From assembly GCA_021817505.1 (NCBI GenBank), contig JAKAUU010000013.1, positions 1-37,942 of the forward strand: a DNA stretch of 37,942 bases, in the 5' to 3' direction. Below, piece after piece: positions 18,778 to 28,719 of this stretch (the first letter of the stretch is position 1; every line of letters begins with the position of its first letter). The notes under the pieces are model-generated. The model was given only the letters and a program-made list of their open reading frames with translations, was not told the DNA's origin and searched no databases. Made by a program: the position numbers and the translations under genes. This stretch comes from Microcaldota archaeon. Lineage in GTDB: Archaea; Micrarchaeota; Micrarchaeia; Micrarchaeales; CABMGC01.

Positions 18778-20426
18778 TAAATCCCGAGCTCTTCCATGTC
18801 TATCTCAAAAGCGGAAACAGGTTCATCAATCGAGAAGCTGGAAAGCACCTCGGGATGAAGCTCGCCGAAGAAGCCTATGCTCTTTCCACCAACCTTTATC
18901 TCTCCGCATCTGCCCTCTATGAAACTTCCATGCGTGCTCTTAGAGACGGTATACTTTATCCTATTGGCATACATCAGCTCCTCTATTACTGCCTTTATAT
19001 CATTCAGGTTTGCCTTCGGATCCGAGATGACTGCTGCCAGATGGTAATGCTCCGAAACCTTTCCAGAGGCGACCCTGAATGCCATGTCGAGTTCAAAGAG
19101 CCTGTGCGGCATCCTCTCATGCTGCGACTTTGACAGGTTGTTCATCAGCGAAGGCAGAAGCCAGGTCCTGATCATCGATATCGAAGCGTTGACCGAGTTG
19201 CTTACGGTAACAGCTTCGCCTTTCGGCTGCTTTATCCCCATATTCCCGTAATTCACAGGCTCGCTGCTAAGATAGGAGTTCATCTCCTGCATGAAGCCCA
19301 TCCCTGCCATCAGCTCTTCAACAGACCTGTTTCTGGTGGTGGTGCTCTCCAAAGAACCCGGATTATAGTTCGGTAGCCCGACAGGCTGTATGTAATCATA
19401 ACCGTAAGCTACGGCCATATCCTCTATTATGTCCTGCTCATTTATGACGTCTATCCTGTATTCGGGTACGCTGAACCTTATCTTCTTCCCGACTGCAGCA
19501 GCTTCGTACCCCATTTTGTTTGCAAGAGATATTGCTGCCCTGTAGTCGAATCTGACACCCAGGCTATTATAGATCATATCAAGCTCGATGCTGATGTACC
19601 TAGATTCCATTGCCGGGTTTATCTTTTTGGAATCCTTGTAAACGCTTGCGACTGGATATACCTTGGCCCCCATGTCTGAGAACATCGCGGAGAGCATGGC
19701 CATGCTCTTTTCCACAGCGTATTCGGAATTTCCCGTAACATCCACAAAGAGGCTCTTCGTCGCCTTTGTCACTTTCGTCCTCTCCGAGTTTATTATGGGG
19801 ATGAGCGCAAGAACGCCTTCAGAATCTTCCAGGACCGGATATCCAGATAAGCCGTTTTCTATAGACTCGCCGTAATCAATGCCCTTCTTATTCGTCTTGA
19901 GCAGGTGGCTGAAGCTCTCCTCCTTGCTGTAATTCAGGGCCCTGAACTTCCTGTCTTTCGAGAGCGAATAGCTAAGCTCCTTCGATCTTATCGATTCAAG
20001 GTCATGAATCCCTATCGCAATCTTCTTCCTTCTTCTGCCGAATGTGTCGCAGAACTTGTCAGAGAAGGACATCAGCTGCGCCAGAGAGACATCGTCAAGC
20101 TTAACCCCTTTAACCACTGCTCCGGCTATATACGGCCTTACCTTATTCACACTCTCCGATACTGATATGCTCATCTCAGGTGTCTTGCCGTCAAGGCCAT
20201 AATGGAATTTACTGCTCTTATGCATGAAGTAGCGAAGGGCCCTCGCTATTCCCACGGGGCTCAGCAGGTCAGGCCTTGCAGCGCTGAGTTCTATATCCAC
20301 ATGGTCCTTTGAAAGCTCCTCTACTTCAAGGCCCAGCTTCGATATCTGGTCCTTGAGATGCTCATCGTCTAACTTGACCTTTATCAGCGAATTAAGGTAT
20401 TTTTTATCTATCTTCACAACCGGCAC
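18774..20426 (-). CDS. pheT: Phenylalanyl-tRNA synthetase beta subunit
   Basis: Archaeal PheT layout: IELSAARPDLLSPVGIARALRYF, ISEIDE-like B5 region (YRIDVINEQDIIEDMAVAYGYDYIQP), C-terminal GFFGELHPEVLSSF. Confidence 0.93.
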   Translation of the reverse strand: MPVVKIDKKYLNSLIKVKLDDEHLKDQISKLGLEVEELSKDHVDIELSAARPDLLSPVGIARALRYFMHKSSKFHYGLDGKTPEMSISVSESVNKVRPYIAGAVVKGVKLDDVSLAQLMSFSDKFCDTFGRRRKKIAIGIHDLESIRSKELSYSLSKDRKFRALNYSKEESFSHLLKTNKKGIDYGESIENGLSGYPVLEDSEGVLALIPIINSERTKVTKATKSLFVDVTGNSEYAVEKSMAMLSAMFSDMGAKVYPVASVYKDSKKINPAMESRYISIELDMIYNSLGVRFDYRAAISLANKMGYEAAAVGKKIRFSVPEYRIDVINEQDIIEDMAVAYGYDYIQPVGLPNYNPGSLESTTTRNRSVEELMAGMGFMQEMNSYLSSEPVNYGNMGIKQPKGEAVTVSNSVNASISMIRTWLLPSLMNNLSKSQHERMPHRLFELDMAFRVASGKVSEHYHLAAVISDPKANLNDIKAVIEELMYANRIKYTVSKSTHGSFIEGRCGEIKVGGKSIGFFGELHPEVLSSFSIDEPVSAFEIDMEELGIY

Positions 20427-21919
20427 TATAACACCTTTGTCTCCCGTGCAAAACCTATCCCATTGTTATAAAGCTCTGCGATGGATTTTATCCCGTTCCT
20501 CTTGCTCATGAGCAGCACTCTCTCTATGCCGGCACCCCATGCAAGCACGCTGATCCTGTTCCTCGCTATGCCTGTAACCTCGCTCCTCATTATTCCGGAA
20601 CCTCCCAGCTCTACCCACTCATCGGTAACATCAGAGTAACCGTAGAATTCCGCGCCAGGCTCTACAAATGGGAAGTACGCCGGCTTGAACTTCAATCCTA
20701 TGCCGAGTTTCGCATATATGTTTATCAACGTGTCAAACAGGTTTGCCATGGTCAGGTCCTTGCCTATTATTATGCCGTCATGCTGGTAGAAATCCGCAAG
20801 ATGCCTGTAGTCTATATTCTCATTCCTGAAGAGCCTGCCTATGGAAAACATCTTGATAGGCAGTTTCAGGTTCTCATCCTCATTTGCAAGTATCCTGGTA
20901 ACTGCCTGATGTATGAATCGGGAAGATACGCTGGTAGTATGGGTCCTAAGCACGCTCTGCCTCGCCTTGTCTATATCCCAAGAGTATCTCCATGATTTTT
21001 CATGCGCCTCTTTTATCTGTCTGACATACTCCTTGTCCGCAATCTCCAGCTCTTTAGGGTTGTTAACCATGAAGCTGTCCTGCTTGTCCCTTGCAGGATG
21101 GTCCTGCGGCATGAACAAGGAGTCGAATACCCAGAACGCAGGTTCTACTGCAGGCCCGGAAATCTCCTGGAAGCCCATTGAGAGGTATATGTCCTTTATC
21201 CTGTCTATAGTCTGCTTAAGAATATGTTTCTTCGCAGCGTAATTCCTCTCAACCTTTGCGGAGAGGTCGTATTCAGAGAATCTCTTCCCCTTCCAGCTCA
21301 TCTTTGCCAGCATCTCCCTGTCAAGGTTCCCTATCTCATCCTTGCCCTCATCAGAGCTCTTCGAAGCCCTGATACCATCCTCAGTTATCTCTGCTTTCTC
21401 AAGCTCTCTTACACCCTCAATATCGACAAGGCCGCGTTTTTTGAGAGAATCAAGAAGCTCTTTTTCCGAAGGATTAACGGATCCGTGTCTGCCCCCGGAT
21501 ATCCTCTTAAGCAGCTGCTCTTCAGGGAATTCATTCTTAAGTGCGGATATGCCTGCACTGCTTATCTTAACCATGCCGTTGTCTACCGACGCAAGCCTCT
21601 TCTTCATCAGCCACTGCAAACCTATCCTTTCCTCATTGCTCCGCAGCGAATCGGTTTTCACTCCGGAATCGCTTATCCTGCGGAGAAGCCTGCTTTCAGG
21701 CAGGCCTTTTTCAGCGTATGCCTTTCCTTCAGCAGTCAGTGCCGCTTTGCTGCGTTCATTATAATTCAACTTTACAAAACCCTTCCCAAAAAGTCCATTC
21801 AGTGCCCACAGCACCTGGTCCCTTCCCAGCTTTGAGCGTTCTTCAAGCTCTGCAAGGTCTGCACTCCCTGCTTTTTCCAATAGATGAAGGATACGGATCT
21901 CATAATTATGCAAAAACAC
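20426..21919 (-). CDS. pheS: Phenylalanyl-tRNA synthetase alpha subunit
   Basis: N-terminal wHTH; VEPAFWVFDSLFMPQDHPARD, LRTHTTSVSSRFIHQ, GRLFRNENIDYRHLADFYQHDGIIIG, GAGIERVLLM. Confidence 0.95.
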   Translation of the reverse strand: MFLHNYEIRILHLLEKAGSADLAELEERSKLGRDQVLWALNGLFGKGFVKLNYNERSKAALTAEGKAYAEKGLPESRLLRRISDSGVKTDSLRSNEERIGLQWLMKKRLASVDNGMVKISSAGISALKNEFPEEQLLKRISGGRHGSVNPSEKELLDSLKKRGLVDIEGVRELEKAEITEDGIRASKSSDEGKDEIGNLDREMLAKMSWKGKRFSEYDLSAKVERNYAAKKHILKQTIDRIKDIYLSMGFQEISGPAVEPAFWVFDSLFMPQDHPARDKQDSFMVNNPKELEIADKEYVRQIKEAHEKSWRYSWDIDKARQSVLRTHTTSVSSRFIHQAVTRILANEDENLKLPIKMFSIGRLFRNENIDYRHLADFYQHDGIIIGKDLTMANLFDTLINIYAKLGIGLKFKPAYFPFVEPGAEFYGYSDVTDEWVELGGSGIMRSEVTGIARNRISVLAWGAGIERVLLMSKRNGIKSIAELYNNGIGFARETKVL

Positions 21920-21922
21920 ACC

Positions 21923-22699
21923 TTACTTCAGTTTCGTATACGCATATATCCCAAGTGCTATTACCACAACGGCCAAGACTGCGTATATCTCAAGAGTATA
22001 ACCGTAATAAATCCCGTTGAAGTATGCAACGACCTCTGCTTCCATCGACTGCTGCTGTATATACGAGAATGTGAATTTGTTAAGAGGTTCGCTCTCAAAC
22101 CATGAGAATAGCTCATGGCCGGTATAGTTGCCGGTGAAGCTCGGGTTCGGGAAATCAGGCGATGGATAGACGGAAATCGCATCCGTGCCCTTTGGTATTA
22201 TTATGTTGAATCTGGCTCCGGTGGGCAGCTGCTCGCCGCTCGAGGTATGCTGGAAATTAAGAACAGAATCGTTGAAGGTGTATTCGAACTCCCTGGGAGC
22301 TATGTTCTGCACAGTAGTGACGTTGTTCACCCAATAGTCAAGCGTTATTATCGCAGTGCCCCCATAATTGTTGGTGTAGCCTATCGGCCCAGGCAGGAAG
22401 GTGACATCATGCACACTGCCTCTGGGGTTTATTATATGCTCCATGAGCAGGCTTGTGCTGAGCGCATGCTGCCATTCGCTGAGCGTAAGGTTTATCGCCC
22501 TCCTGTCCTGATTGTACTGCGCTATGGAGGAATTGGACATGAACACGGTAAATGATTCGATCACATGCGCGCTCGTATTCTGGTAGAGTATCGCAGTTGT
22601 GTTGAGGTATGTGACATTGAAGTAGGCGTTTGCACTTGCAAATAACAGGAGCGAGCTGAAGACGGATGCAAGCATAAGATAATTGGCAACTTTGTGCAT
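21923..22699 (-). CDS. Signal-peptide-bearing extracellular protein with C-terminal TM
   Basis: N-terminal hydrophobic signal LMLASVFSSLLLFASANAYF; C-terminal LEIYAVLAVVVIALGIYAYTKLK. Confidence 0.65.
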   Translation of the reverse strand: MHKVANYLMLASVFSSLLLFASANAYFNVTYLNTTAILYQNTSAHVIESFTVFMSNSSIAQYNQDRRAINLTLSEWQHALSTSLLMEHIINPRGSVHDVTFLPGPIGYTNNYGGTAIITLDYWVNNVTTVQNIAPREFEYTFNDSVLNFQHTSSGEQLPTGARFNIIIPKGTDAISVYPSPDFPNPSFTGNYTGHELFSWFESEPLNKFTFSYIQQQSMEAEVVAYFNGIYYGYTLEIYAVLAVVVIALGIYAYTKLK

Positions 22700-22744
22700 A
22701 TGTATAAGTCTACCAATTCTATTTTATAAACCTTTTATGCAGCC

Positions 22745-22999
22745 TCAATAATCCGTTATTTTGTTCTTTTTTATGTAGTACTGGGTATACGGGCATGCGG
22801 GTACTATCTTCAACCCATTTTCCTTGGCAAACTTGAACGCCTCCTTTGTCAGTTCCGCAGCAATGCCATTCCCCCTGTCCTCCTCGGGAGTGCCTGTATG
22901 GTATATTATCATATGTTTGTCCTTTATCCTGTAATCCAGTTCGGCCTCCCCATGCGCCGTCTTTGCCCACATTCTCCCCTTATCCATAATTATCTCCAT
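22745..22999 (-). CDS. Small GNAT-type N-acetyltransferase
   Basis: MIIYHTGTPEEDRGNGIAAELTKEAFKFAKENGLKIVPACPYTQYYIKKN. Start MEIIMDKGRMWAK chosen because it avoids overlap with the upstream gene; the track ORF begins at 23044. Confidence 0.8.
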   Translation of the reverse strand: MEIIMDKGRMWAKTAHGEAELDYRIKDKHMIIYHTGTPEEDRGNGIAAELTKEAFKFAKENGLKIVPACPYTQYYIKKNKITDY

Positions 23000-23003
23000 G
23001 AAA

Positions 23004-24035
23004 TCATCTAAGAATAACCTGGTTGCATCCTGAGACTGCGCCAAGCTGGCCGCTTATTATAAGCTTAAGATATCCTATCAGCGGCACATCGGCTATCGTA
23101 TAACCGACGACGCTGCTCTGGTTTATCGGATAGTTGCCGAACTCTATGTCCAGGCCAGGGTTGTTGTCCCCCTTTGTCAATATATAATAGGAACTTCCGA
23201 CCTTCATGGCAGCGACCATCCTGTGTATTATGTCTCCGGTGAAGTAGTCGTTTGGAGTTGTCGCATAGATTATTATCGGATTAGAGTAATTCTCAACTAT
23301 CGTATGGTTCGCTATCGTTATTGCAGAGGTATAGACCTCCTGCTCCACCGTGCCGTTAATGTCTACTTTTCCTATGGAGTAGCTGTACCTTATGAGGTTG
23401 CCATTCTGGGAGCTTAGCGGAACCCTGCATTTATAGTAATCGAGAGGCTCAGAGAGATATGAATAGTAGTCTATGCAATGGGTATTGTAAAGGCCTATTG
23501 CAAAAGAGGAGTTGCTGAAGTTGCCCGTAGCCGTTATGTACGAGGGATCAGACTTGAGATATGCGAAGTATGCGAGGAATTCATTGTTCATGTTCGAGTA
23601 CATGCTGTCAAAGGCGCTCTGGCTGACGTTTACGACAGGTATGCGGTTATCCTGCAGGAAGGTGCTCATATTGCTTATCCCGTGGAGAAATACAAGATCT
23701 CCCCTGTGGAGGACAGGCAGCATGCTGCAGCTTGCAACAACATTAACCGGCTGTGTCGTCCCGAGAACGACTATCAGTATCAGCCAGACGACCGCAACAG
23801 CCGCAAGCGCCTTGGCTATATCAATCACAGTGCCCTTTGTCCCTTCGTCCTTGATGCTCTGCCTGAATTCGTAAAGCAGTATGACGATGACCAGTGCAAA
23901 TGCCCCTATCCCTATGAATAAGCTGCTGGTAAACGCATATGCGACCACAGACGCTGCGAGCAAGGCGTAAAGGAGCCAGCCTATGTAATCATGCTGCTTC
24001 TTCAAAGGTGCATTCTGTTTCTTCAAAAAGATCAT
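23004..24035 (-). CDS. Signal peptidase I-like membrane protease
   Basis: TM segments, catalytic-Ser motif VVASCSMLPVLHRGDLVFL, later LTKGDNNPGLD. Confidence 0.85.
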   Translation of the reverse strand: MIFLKKQNAPLKKQHDYIGWLLYALLAASVVAYAFTSSLFIGIGAFALVIVILLYEFRQSIKDEGTKGTVIDIAKALAAVAVVWLILIVVLGTTQPVNVVASCSMLPVLHRGDLVFLHGISNMSTFLQDNRIPVVNVSQSAFDSMYSNMNNEFLAYFAYLKSDPSYITATGNFSNSSFAIGLYNTHCIDYYSYLSEPLDYYKCRVPLSSQNGNLIRYSYSIGKVDINGTVEQEVYTSAITIANHTIVENYSNPIIIYATTPNDYFTGDIIHRMVAAMKVGSSYYILTKGDNNPGLDIEFGNYPINQSSVVGYTIADVPLIGYLKLIISGQLGAVSGCNQVILR

Positions 24036-27000
24036 CTATTCTTAGCCAGTTCAGCTATCTCTACCCCTACCACATTGGATTCTGCGGATTCCTTTATAAC
24101 GCCTATGGCGGCATCCGCATCCACAACAAGCGAGTCATTATGGCTTACTACCACGAACTGTGCCTCCTTGGACATGTCCTTTATCAGCTTGGAGAGCAGC
24201 CTGCTGTTGTCCTTGTCAAGAGCAGAGTCTACCTCGTCAAAGATGTATATCCTTGAAGGCCTGTAAGTGTATATCGAGAAGAGGAGCACGAGTACCGCTA
24301 TGGATTTCTCTCCGCCGGAAAGCTGCATTACGGACCTTGATGATCCCTCTTCCTTTATTGATATGTCAAGCCCGCTCTCCAACGGATCGGATGGATCGCT
24401 GAGCTTCAACGAGGCATCCTTTCCTGCAAAGACGTACCTGTGCAGCTTGGTGAAGTTCTTGCTTATCTCGTTGAAGGTGTCCATGAATACCTGCAGCTTC
24501 TTCGACTCTATCTCGTTTATCATATTCAGGACAGCCTCCTTCTCCGCTTCAAGCGTCAATACCTTGGCATCCGCTTCATCCACCTCCGCCTTCTTTATCC
24601 CGTATATCTCAGGCGCCTTCAGGTTGACATTACCAAGCTCCTTTATCCTAAGGTTCAGGAGATTCGCCTCGGCTTCCATATCCTCTATCTTGCCTTTTAC
24701 TACCTCTGCCTTATCCTCGTATGAGGAGAGCTCCGCCTTTATGTCGCTCAGCCTTGTCTCAGTCTGGCTCCTAACTATGTTCAATTCATTAAGCTCCCTT
24801 TCGGCTCCCGAGAGCTCTGCCGAGGTCTTCCCATTATCGATTCCCATGCTCTGGAGCTCCTCCTCCATCTTCTTTATCCTCTCATAAGCCTTCGATGTGA
24901 CACTGCTGCTGTTCTTTATCTCCTCTTCAATCTTCTTCCTTGATTCCTCAAGCTCCTCCCTCTTCGAGAGAAGCTCCTTCATCTCCTTCTTGCTTCTCTC
25001 AGTGCCAAGCCTGATCTTCTTCACCGACGAGTCAATGTCGGAAGCTCGCTTTCCTGCCATCTCGCTCTCCTTTGAGAGCTCGGCCGTCTTTATCCTTGCC
25101 TTGTCCATGCTGGCTCTCGCCTCATTGAGCTTCCTGCGCTCCTCAACCATCGCACCCTTCCCCTTCTTGCCCTTCTCCGCATCCTCGAGCTTCGCTTTCA
25201 GCCTGTCTATCTCCATCGCAGTGTCCAGCTTTGCCCTGTCCATCTCTGCAAGCTGCTTGTCCATCTCTGCAGCCTTTGCATCTATCTCCTTGTTGCCGGA
25301 TACCGCTTCGTTTAGCTTCTTCTCGTCTATCGCTATCTCTGATGAGAGTCTTGCGGACCTCTCCTTTATGGACTTAAGCTCCCCTTCAAGCAGCATCTTC
25401 TCCTTCCTAAGCTCGAAAGCTGCGTTTGAGACAGAATCAAGCAATTCTCTCGACATTTTCTTCTCAGAATCGAACTTCTCTATGGTCATATCTATTGTCC
25501 TTACAGATATCTTGCCATATCCTGAGCCTCCGCTTATTATTCCTGAACGCTCTACAAGCTCCCCCTCTACCGTGACGTACCTGTGCTTCCCTATTCCCTT
25601 CTTCTTTATCTGTGAGATGTCTTGGGCAAGGAAGGTGTCCTCGAATATGAATTCAAAAGCCCTGCCGAACCGCTTATCGAATTTGACAAGCTCGACAAGC
25701 ATCTCCATCCCATCCTCTTCCCTCTGCGGCACCGTCTTTATCTCCTTCAGCGGTATGAAGGTCGCCCTGCCCAGGCCGTTCCTCTTTATGTACTCTATTA
25801 TCCTGTTGGCAGAATCTATGTCCTCAACTACGAAGTACTCCATCCTTGCCCCTGCTGCGGCCTCTATCGCGGCAGAGTGCTCAAGCTCATAAGTGCATAA
25901 TGAGGCAGCTTTGCCGTAAAAGCCGTCCTTTTCCTTGAATGCGGATGCAAGCCTGGACTCAAGCTGGCTGTTCTTCTGCCTTGCATAGGAGCGCTGCTCC
26001 CTCAACTCTATAAGCTTTTCATCTGCGTTTTCTATCTTTGAAGAGAGGCTCTTCGTCTCTGCGCCAAGCCTTTCAAGCTCCTCTGCTATCTTCTTCAATC
26101 TTGCATCTATCTCCGGCTCCCTCTTGCCCAGAGTATTCATTTCCGATACCAGGGCAACGGTGCTCTTCGAGAGTTCTTCAGCCTGCTTCTTGTAGAAGTC
26201 CTTCCTGTCGAGTATTGCCGATCTGTCAGCACCCACCCTGGATATATGCTCCTGTTCCTCAATAAGCCTTGAGCTCAGCTCAAGTATCCTCTGGTTAATC
26301 AGCCTTATCTCATCCGCTTTTTCATCAGCAACCCCCAGATAATCGAGATCAGATACTATCCTGGAATATATCTTCTCCTCATCCTTAAGGTGCGATATCT
26401 CATCCGCATTTGCCGAGATCCTCTCCTCTATGCCCTTCCTCTCAGCTTCAAGTGAGGCTATGTCCATGCCTGACTGGTTTATCTGCGCCTCCCTGTTAGA
26501 GAGCTCTGCCTTAACCTTTGCAAGTTCGGCAGCCGATATCTCCAGCCTCTTGCTCCTCTCCCCGGAAGAGGAGGTCCTCTCATTCATCTCCGATATCAGC
26601 GTCTGCCTCTCCGAGTTCAGCTTCTCTATCTTTAAGCTCATCCCGTCATACTTCTGCCTGAGCACTGCCCTCTTCTGTTCAGCTACAGCCATCTTCCTTC
26701 CTGCATCATCATATGCCATCTGCAAAGCATCGTTCTTCATAACCAGAAGGCTGTACCTCAGGACCTTTAGCCTCTTGCTGAAGTTCAGGTACGACTCCGC
26801 AACCTCCTTCTCCTTGCCGAGCTCCTTGAGGAATCCGGACCTCTCATTGAGCGAGACCCTCGCCTCGGATATCTTCTGGTCAACCTTGTCCAGCTCCTTC
26901 AGGCTCTCATCCTTCTTAATATCAAATTCCTTTATCCCGGAAGCTATGTCTATGAGCTCCCTGCGCTCCTTCGGATTCATGTCGATAGCGCGGTTTATCT

Positions 27001-27409
27001 CTCCCTGCAGCATGGTGTTGGTGTAATCGGACTTTATCCCGTGCTTTGCAAGGAGCTCCATAACGTCCCCTTTCTTCATTCGCCTGCCATTGACCCTGTA
27101 GGCGTGCTTTCCATCTGAGCGTATGTACCTGGTAACCTCTATGCTTTCATCACCGGTGAATGCAAGCTTCACATATGCCGTATGCAGTCCCTTCTTGCTC
27201 TTCAGGGAGTCGGAAAGCAGGTCCTTCATGCTGTTGACCCTCAGCCTCTTCCTAGAGGTTACCCCAAGCCCGAACGTAAGCGCATCGAATATTGTGGATT
27301 TGCCGGAGCCGTTGCGCCCCACTATGCATGTGAATCCGTCATTTAAAAGAAGCTCTGCATGCCTGAACGACTTGAACCTGTGTATCGTGAGTGACTTTAG
27401 ATGCAGCAT
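24032..27409 (-). CDS. smc: Chromosome segregation protein SMC
   Basis: FKSFRHAELLLNDGFTCIVGRNGSGKSTIFDALTF, long coiled coils, hinge region, LSGGEKSIAVLVLLFSIYTYRPSRIYIFDEVDSALD. Confidence 0.96.
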   Translation of the reverse strand: MLHLKSLTIHRFKSFRHAELLLNDGFTCIVGRNGSGKSTIFDALTFGLGVTSRKRLRVNSMKDLLSDSLKSKKGLHTAYVKLAFTGDESIEVTRYIRSDGKHAYRVNGRRMKKGDVMELLAKHGIKSDYTNTMLQGEINRAIDMNPKERRELIDIASGIKEFDIKKDESLKELDKVDQKISEARVSLNERSGFLKELGKEKEVAESYLNFSKRLKVLRYSLLVMKNDALQMAYDDAGRKMAVAEQKRAVLRQKYDGMSLKIEKLNSERQTLISEMNERTSSSGERSKRLEISAAELAKVKAELSNREAQINQSGMDIASLEAERKGIEERISANADEISHLKDEEKIYSRIVSDLDYLGVADEKADEIRLINQRILELSSRLIEEQEHISRVGADRSAILDRKDFYKKQAEELSKSTVALVSEMNTLGKREPEIDARLKKIAEELERLGAETKSLSSKIENADEKLIELREQRSYARQKNSQLESRLASAFKEKDGFYGKAASLCTYELEHSAAIEAAAGARMEYFVVEDIDSANRIIEYIKRNGLGRATFIPLKEIKTVPQREEDGMEMLVELVKFDKRFGRAFEFIFEDTFLAQDISQIKKKGIGKHRYVTVEGELVERSGIISGGSGYGKISVRTIDMTIEKFDSEKKMSRELLDSVSNAAFELRKEKMLLEGELKSIKERSARLSSEIAIDEKKLNEAVSGNKEIDAKAAEMDKQLAEMDRAKLDTAMEIDRLKAKLEDAEKGKKGKGAMVEERRKLNEARASMDKARIKTAELSKESEMAGKRASDIDSSVKKIRLGTERSKKEMKELLSKREELEESRKKIEEEIKNSSSVTSKAYERIKKMEEELQSMGIDNGKTSAELSGAERELNELNIVRSQTETRLSDIKAELSSYEDKAEVVKGKIEDMEAEANLLNLRIKELGNVNLKAPEIYGIKKAEVDEADAKVLTLEAEKEAVLNMINEIESKKLQVFMDTFNEISKNFTKLHRYVFAGKDASLKLSDPSDPLESGLDISIKEEGSSRSVMQLSGGEKSIAVLVLLFSIYTYRPSRIYIFDEVDSALDKDNSRLLSKLIKDMSKEAQFVVVSHNDSLVVDADAAIGVIKESAESNVVGVEIAELAKNR

Positions 27410-27413
27410 CCCT

Positions 27414-27470
27414 GATCGCCAAAAATTACTTTGATTTAAGGAATAAAAAGCTTGCCTTCCTGTTCCGCCC
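27414..27470. repeat. Left copy of 57-bp perfect direct repeat bounding the AT-rich island
   Basis: gatcgccaaaaattactttgatttaaggaataaaaagcttgccttcctgttccgccc, identical to 36763-36819. Confidence 0.95.
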
Positions 27471-27613
27471 GATAACTTAGACCTGAAATATCTGCAAAGA
27501 TGGACAAATTGACAGCCGATACACTCCTCATGATTAATTACAGATAAATTTTATCCCAAATTATTTTTTCCAAAAGGCATTTATATTTTCTTAAAAAGAA
27601 TTAATGTGTTTAT

Positions 27614-28015
27614 ATGGGAGAGATTAAAAAAACAAAGCAACCTTTAGCTAAAAAAGAGGAAATGCGGATTGATGCAAATTTAAGAACGGATCGTCGAGTT
27701 TTAATTGGAGAACCTTTGGTCATTGCAAATAAGTTTGCATCTGGAAAGGTAATTAAAAATCTTAAAGTCGAACATCCAGAACCTCCGTTTATTATAGTTT
27801 TAGAAAACGGATCTGTGACAGAAGCAGATTCTCTTTTGTTTAAAGCATCTGGTATTATAACCAGAACTGGTAATAGGCTATCACACTTAGCAGTGGTGGC
27901 TAGAGAATTAGATATACCCTACGTTAATAAGATCGATATAAATATGATTAAGGAAAATTGTAAGGCAATCATTTTAATAACTGAGGAAGATGCAAAAGTC
28001 ATCTTAGAAGATTAA
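27614..28015 (+). CDS. Stand-alone PEP-utilizing-enzyme mobile (swivelling) domain protein
   Basis: GIITRTGNRLSHLAVVARELDIPYV matches the phospho-His swivel-domain signature (compare G-x-x-SH-x-A-x-x-A-R-E). TATA-like atttatatttt ~30 nt upstream. Confidence 0.75.
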   Translation: MGEIKKTKQPLAKKEEMRIDANLRTDRRVLIGEPLVIANKFASGKVIKNLKVEHPEPPFIIVLENGSVTEADSLLFKASGIITRTGNRLSHLAVVARELDIPYVNKIDINMIKENCKAIILITEEDAKVILED

Positions 28016-28029
28016 AATTGGTATTGTTA

Positions 28030-28719
28030 ATGAGACAATGGGAATTTTATCATCATATCAGTAGCTTTTCTCTGAAAAAAGAAGTATTATCAAAAAGCTT
28101 AAAATCAGTAAAACAAAAAAAAGTAATCCCTTTACCTATCCTACCAAATAAAAATATGCACGATTTGTATCATTTGTTATGGAATCGTAGAAGTACTAGG
28201 AAATATTCTAAAAATGAAGTATCTATTAAAGAATTATCCATATTGCTAAACTATTCGTTCATGGATACTTATACTGAGAAATATGTAGGCAGAACATATC
28301 CTTCTGCAGGAGCATTGCAATCTTTAAATTACTATATTATAGTATTAAATAGTAAAAGACTTCAGAAAGGAATATACATATATGAAAGCTCTAACAGAGA
28401 AATAAAACTATTAAAAAAAGGAGATGCGAGTAATGATTTAGTTAAAATAAGTGGGAAGCAAAAATGGGCAAAAAATACGCCTATTTACATTGTTATAACT
28501 GGAGATTTTAGTAAAATCGTTGCTAAATATGGGGAGCGTGGATACCGACATGTGCTTTTAGAAGCAGGCCACGCAGCACAAAACGTTTATCTGGTTTCAG
28601 AATCATTACACCTTGGTTGTTGCGCTATAGGGGGATTCTATGATAATGCCCTAGATAAACTTTTAGACTTAAAGAGGACGCGCAAATCAATTTATATATT
28701 AACAATAGGACATGTCTAA
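28030..28719 (+). CDS. SagB-type (thiazoline/oxazoline) dehydrogenase, nitroreductase fold
   Basis: LLWNRRSTRKYSKNEVSIKELSILL ... RTYPSAGALQSLNYYIIV ... GYRHVLLEAGHAAQNVYLVSESLHLGCCAIGGFYDNALDKLLDL. Track ORF starts at TTG 28018; ATG 28030 preferred. Confidence 0.85.
   Translation: MRQWEFYHHISSFSLKKEVLSKSLKSVKQKKVIPLPILPNKNMHDLYHLLWNRRSTRKYSKNEVSIKELSILLNYSFMDTYTEKYVGRTYPSAGALQSLNYYIIVLNSKRLQKGIYIYESSNREIKLLKKGDASNDLVKISGKQKWAKNTPIYIVITGDFSKIVAKYGERGYRHVLLEAGHAAQNVYLVSESLHLGCCAIGGFYDNALDKLLDLKRTRKSIYILTIGHV

Noticed and set aside
22745-23044. 41-nt overlap between the GNAT and signal peptidase genes
   Set aside because: It disappears if the GNAT starts at the internal Met (22999), which precedes its conserved domain.
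24160-27434. Many long plus-strand ORFs opposite smc (e.g. 24897-25892, 331 aa Ser/Phe-rich)
   Set aside because: Shadow ORFs antisense to the coiled-coil gene; the Ser/Phe-rich low-complexity text is the mirror of Glu/Lys/Arg codons.
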